Source: Persebacter sp051009035
GTDB taxonomy: Bacteria; Pseudomonadota; Gammaproteobacteria; Tethybacterales; Persebacteraceae
NCBI GenBank assembly: GCA_051009035.1
Contig: JBPCWY010000194.1
Coordinates: 1-7,928 of the forward strand
DNA: 7,928 nt
Reading direction: 5' to 3'
The notes below the pieces were generated by a model. That model was not told where the DNA came from. It did not search any database and worked only from the letters and a program-made list of their open reading frames with translations. Positions 6,201-7,928 of this stretch are shown piece after piece. Made by a program: the position numbers and the translations under genes. Within the stretch, counting starts at the first letter, position 1. Each line of letters opens with the position of its first letter.

Positions 6201-6216
6201 TAAACGGCTTTGGTAT

Positions 6217-7299
6217 TTACGCCGACAGCACCCTCGTCCATTCTTCTTCCACCAGTTGCGCGCGCGTTTCGCCCAGGTATAAATTTGGTTCCAGTTTTTC
6301 CTGGATGTGCTGGGGCGGGAAAATTGCCGGGTTTTTGTTGTAGGAATCGTCCAGCAGTTTGCGCGCCGCGCGGTTCGGGGTCGCGTATTGGATGTAGTCC
6401 GCCAAGTCGCGCCCGATTTTGGCGTCCAGCAAAAAGTTCATGAACGCATGCGCGTTTTGCGGATGCGGCGCGCCTTTGGGGATGCACAGGCAATCCTGCC
6501 AGTAATAGCCGCCTTCAAACGGAATGACATAGCCGATGTCGTCGTCCTCCGCCGCCAGCTGCGCGATGTCGCCGTTCCACTCCACCGCCAAATCCACTTC
6601 GCCGGAAGCGAGCAAATCCTGCCCGTTGTCTTCAAAAATTCCCTTCACATTTTTCTTGAATGTGATGAGCTGGTCCGCCGCTTTGCGGATTTCTTCGGGG
6701 CTTTCGGAGTTGAACGAATAGCCGAGATAGCGCAGCACCATGCCAATCATGGACGCCGGCTCGCTAATCCAGCCGATGCGCCCGGCGTATTGTTCGGACT
6801 GTTTGCCCCACACCGCCGACCACGACACGGGCGGCTGTTTGACTTTGGATTTGCGGTAGCCGATTCCCATCGTCCCCCACATGTAGGGCATGGAATATTT
6901 GCGCCCCGGGTCAAAACCGGCGTCTTGGAATTGTTTTTCCACATTTTTGCGAAAATTGGGAATCTTGCCGTGGTTGAGCGGCTGCAACAAACCGGCTTCC
7001 GACATTCTTTGCACATAATCGTTGGACGGCACAATCACATCGTAGCCGGGGTTGCCTTCGCGCATTTTGGCGAACAACTCGGTATTGTCGCCGAACAAAT
7101 CCAGCTTGACATCAATGCCGGAAGCGCCCTTAAAATCGGCGAGCGTGGTTTCGCCGATATAAGTATCCCAATTATAAAAATTGAGCGTTTTGTCTTCGGC
7201 GGCATGCGCCGGCAGGCGGAATCCTGCGGCGGCGGCGGAAGCGCCAAGCGCGCCCAAAAAAGAGCGGCGGGAAAAGCGGGAGGGGCGGTTGGGTTTCAT
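6217..7299 (-). CDS. potD: Periplasmic polyamine-binding protein (PotD type) with Tat signal
   Basis: This is the extracytoplasmic receptor that captures spermidine/putrescine and delivers it to PotB-PotC. The 360 residues open with a twin-arginine signal, SRRSFLGALGASAAAAGF (10-27), and a likely cleavage after AHA (about 31-33), so export would be by Tat; E. coli PotD uses Sec. The mature part has LNFYNWDTYIGE (39-50), VIVPSNDYV (88-96), AVEWNGD (238-244), GGYYWQDCLCIP (263-274) and YATPNRAARKLL (305-316). Trp44, Trp241, Trp267 and Asp269 sit where PotD has polyamine-binding aromatic and acidic residues, by pattern rather than alignment. The ATG at 7299 has AGGAG 8 bases upstream. It lies 24 bases after erpA with no terminator between, so the two are probably co-transcribed; a strong terminator follows. 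The rest of the transporter is further downstream as potB-potC-potA. PotF-like putrescine specificity cannot be excluded. Confidence 0.93.
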   Translation of the reverse strand: MKPNRPSRFSRRSFLGALGASAAAAGFRLPAHAAEDKTLNFYNWDTYIGETTLADFKGASGIDVKLDLFGDNTELFAKMREGNPGYDVIVPSNDYVQRMSEAGLLQPLNHGKIPNFRKNVEKQFQDAGFDPGRKYSMPYMWGTMGIGYRKSKVKQPPVSWSAVWGKQSEQYAGRIGWISEPASMIGMVLRYLGYSFNSESPEEIRKAADQLITFKKNVKGIFEDNGQDLLASGEVDLAVEWNGDIAQLAAEDDDIGYVIPFEGGYYWQDCLCIPKGAPHPQNAHAFMNFLLDAKIGRDLADYIQYATPNRAARKLLDDSYNKNPAIFPPQHIQEKLEPNLYLGETRAQLVEEEWTRVLSA

Positions 7300-7323
7300 G
7301 GCGGTTTCTCCTGGGGGAAATAA

Positions 7324-7698
7324 TTATGCCGAAAACGAAGAGCCGCAGCCGCAGGTGGAAGTTACATTCGGGTTGCGAATGACAAACTGCGAACCTTCCA
7401 GCCCTTCTTTGTAATCTATTTCCGCGCCGGAGAGGTATTGGTAGCTCATCGGATCGACCAGCACGGTGACGCCGGTTTTTTCCAGCGCAAAATCGTCTTC
7501 GGCGCGCTCTTCGTCAAAAGTAAAGCCGTATTGGAATCCGGAACACCCCCCGCCCGAAATAAAGACGCGCAGCATCAGCCCCGGATTGTTTTCTTCCAAA
7601 ATCAACGCCCGCACTTTGCGCGCGGCGTTTTCGGTGAAAACAATTCCGGCGGCGGGTTCTTCAACCGGCACGGCGACAGCAGGGGAGGAATTTGGCAT
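7324..7698 (-). CDS. erpA: A-type iron-sulfur cluster carrier ErpA
   Basis: This small cytoplasmic protein accepts Fe-S clusters from the assembly machinery and delivers them to target enzymes; in E. coli ErpA serves, among others, the isoprenoid enzymes IspG and IspH. The protein has 124 residues against 114 in E. coli. The cluster-binding cysteines are Cys52 in GGGCSGFQYGF (49-59) and Cys116 and Cys118 in TCGCGSSF (115-122). PGLMLRVFISGGGCSGFQYG, VDPMSYQYL (81-89) and DYKEGLEGSQFV (95-106) match ErpA more closely than IscA or SufA, mainly through the GFQYGFTFDE stretch. The frame is open far upstream to an ATG at 7923, but that extension is arginine- and glycine-rich, crosses the promoter and has no family match, so I choose ATG at 7698. 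No good Shine-Dalgarno precedes it. potD follows after 24 bases. Confidence 0.95.
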   Translation of the reverse strand: MPNSSPAVAVPVEEPAAGIVFTENAARKVRALILEENNPGLMLRVFISGGGCSGFQYGFTFDEERAEDDFALEKTGVTVLVDPMSYQYLSGAEIDYKEGLEGSQFVIRNPNVTSTCGCGSSFSA

Positions 7699-7701
7699 GG
7701 G

Positions 7702-7728
7702 TTTCGGAAAAATAATTTCGGAAAAATA
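7702..7728. repeat. Two 13-bp direct repeats in the erpA leader
   Basis: TTTCGGAAAAATA occurs at 7702-7714 and again, identically, at 7716-7728, one base apart (14-base period). With the promoter at 7736-7764, transcription would start near 7729, so the repeats make up almost the whole untranslated leader of erpA. They could be a regulator-binding site or a simple tandem duplication. They do not resemble the IscR motif I remember well enough to name it. Confidence 0.6.
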
Positions 7729-7735
7729 AAACTTA

Positions 7736-7764
7736 ATTTTACCAATATTCGGCAAATTAATCAA
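7736..7764 (-). promoter_or_regulatory. Extended -10 promoter for erpA-potD
   Basis: TTGATT (7764-7759, 4 of 6 to the -35 consensus), a 17-base spacer and TAAAAT (7741-7736, 5 of 6) form a good sigma-70 type promoter. TGG directly before the -10 adds the TGn extended element. The start of transcription near 7729 leaves a leader of about 30 bases before the erpA ATG at 7698. The promoter lies inside the long open extension of the erpA frame, which supports the shorter start. Confidence 0.65.
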
Positions 7765-7928
7765 TACGCGGAATCTGCGGGCGAAAAATTTTTGGGGAAA
7801 ACCCCCGCCCCGCCCGATTTTTGCGCCCGCGCGAAATGCCGCCCACGCCGTTTTTGGACCGCGCAAAACGCCTTTCCGCGCGCCAATGCGGCAAATCCGC
7901 CCCGCCGCAAATCCGGTTTTCATGCCGC
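7765..7928. other. Upstream region of erpA, no gene recognised
   Basis: This GC-rich stretch runs to the window edge. It holds a small GGGG-AAAA-CCCC hairpin (7794-7805) next to an AAAAATTTTT palindrome (7784-7793). The open minus-strand frame here looks like an accidental in-frame extension of erpA. I see no supportable coding region, although a gene may begin or end just beyond the edge. Confidence 0.4.

Noticed and set aside
6307..7323. Plus-strand open frame of 338 codons opposite potD
   Set aside because: It lies exactly antisense to a well-supported potD gene and its product is a repetitive Arg/Ala/Val-rich sequence with no domain. Long antisense frames are common where third positions are GC-rich.
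7699..7923. N-terminal extension of ErpA to an upstream ATG at 7923
   Set aside because: The extension has no family counterpart, is low-complexity and Arg/Gly-rich, and would place the clear -35/-10 promoter inside the coding region. Start at 7698 gives the normal ErpA length.

Overview
The window looks like a chromosomal segment of a Proteobacterium. The ErpA protein closely resembles the Escherichia coli type (GGGCSGFQYGF and TCGCGSS motifs), and there is a Tat-exported polyamine-binding protein, which points to a beta- or gammaproteobacterium. Nothing in the sequence fixes the genus. Every gene I can support lies on the minus strand, so transcription runs from the right end of the window to the left.

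Right part (7928 to 6171): a promoter with an extended -10 box precedes erpA, an Fe-S cluster carrier. A potD-type polyamine-binding protein gene follows 24 bases later. A strong stem-loop with a T tract after potD ends this unit.

Middle (6170 to 5668): a 62-residue membrane-anchored protein of unclear function, then a 120-bp element with 33-bp inverted arms that match at 32 of 33 positions, then a short leader for potB. Between the small gene and potB (5668 to 5972) I see no other gene.

Centre-left (5667 to 2874): potB, potC and potA are tightly packed (8-bp overlap, then a 3-bp gap). They encode the two permeases and the ATPase of the polyamine importer whose binding protein is potD. The importer genes are therefore split into a binding-protein unit and a permease/ATPase unit by a terminator, a small gene and a palindromic element.

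Left part (2862 to 1): a second extended -10 promoter drives a modification-dependent restriction system. It consists of mcrB and mcrC, which overlap by 4 bases (ATGA), with mcrC cut off by the window edge. Sampled GC content is about 45-47% here, against 50-70% in the erpA-pot part, which suggests separate acquisition.

The most interesting content is the McrB protein. It has 677 residues, with an N-terminal reader-like domain, a GTPase-type AAA+ core and two extra C-terminal modules. Two well-placed internal ribosome binding sites fall in the linker before the motor, so a short McrB form lacking the N-terminal domain is plausible, as is known for E. coli McrB. The primary start has no Shine-Dalgarno sequence and its promoter would give a nearly leaderless message. 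I see no fully novel system; this is a variant McrBC with an unusual layout.
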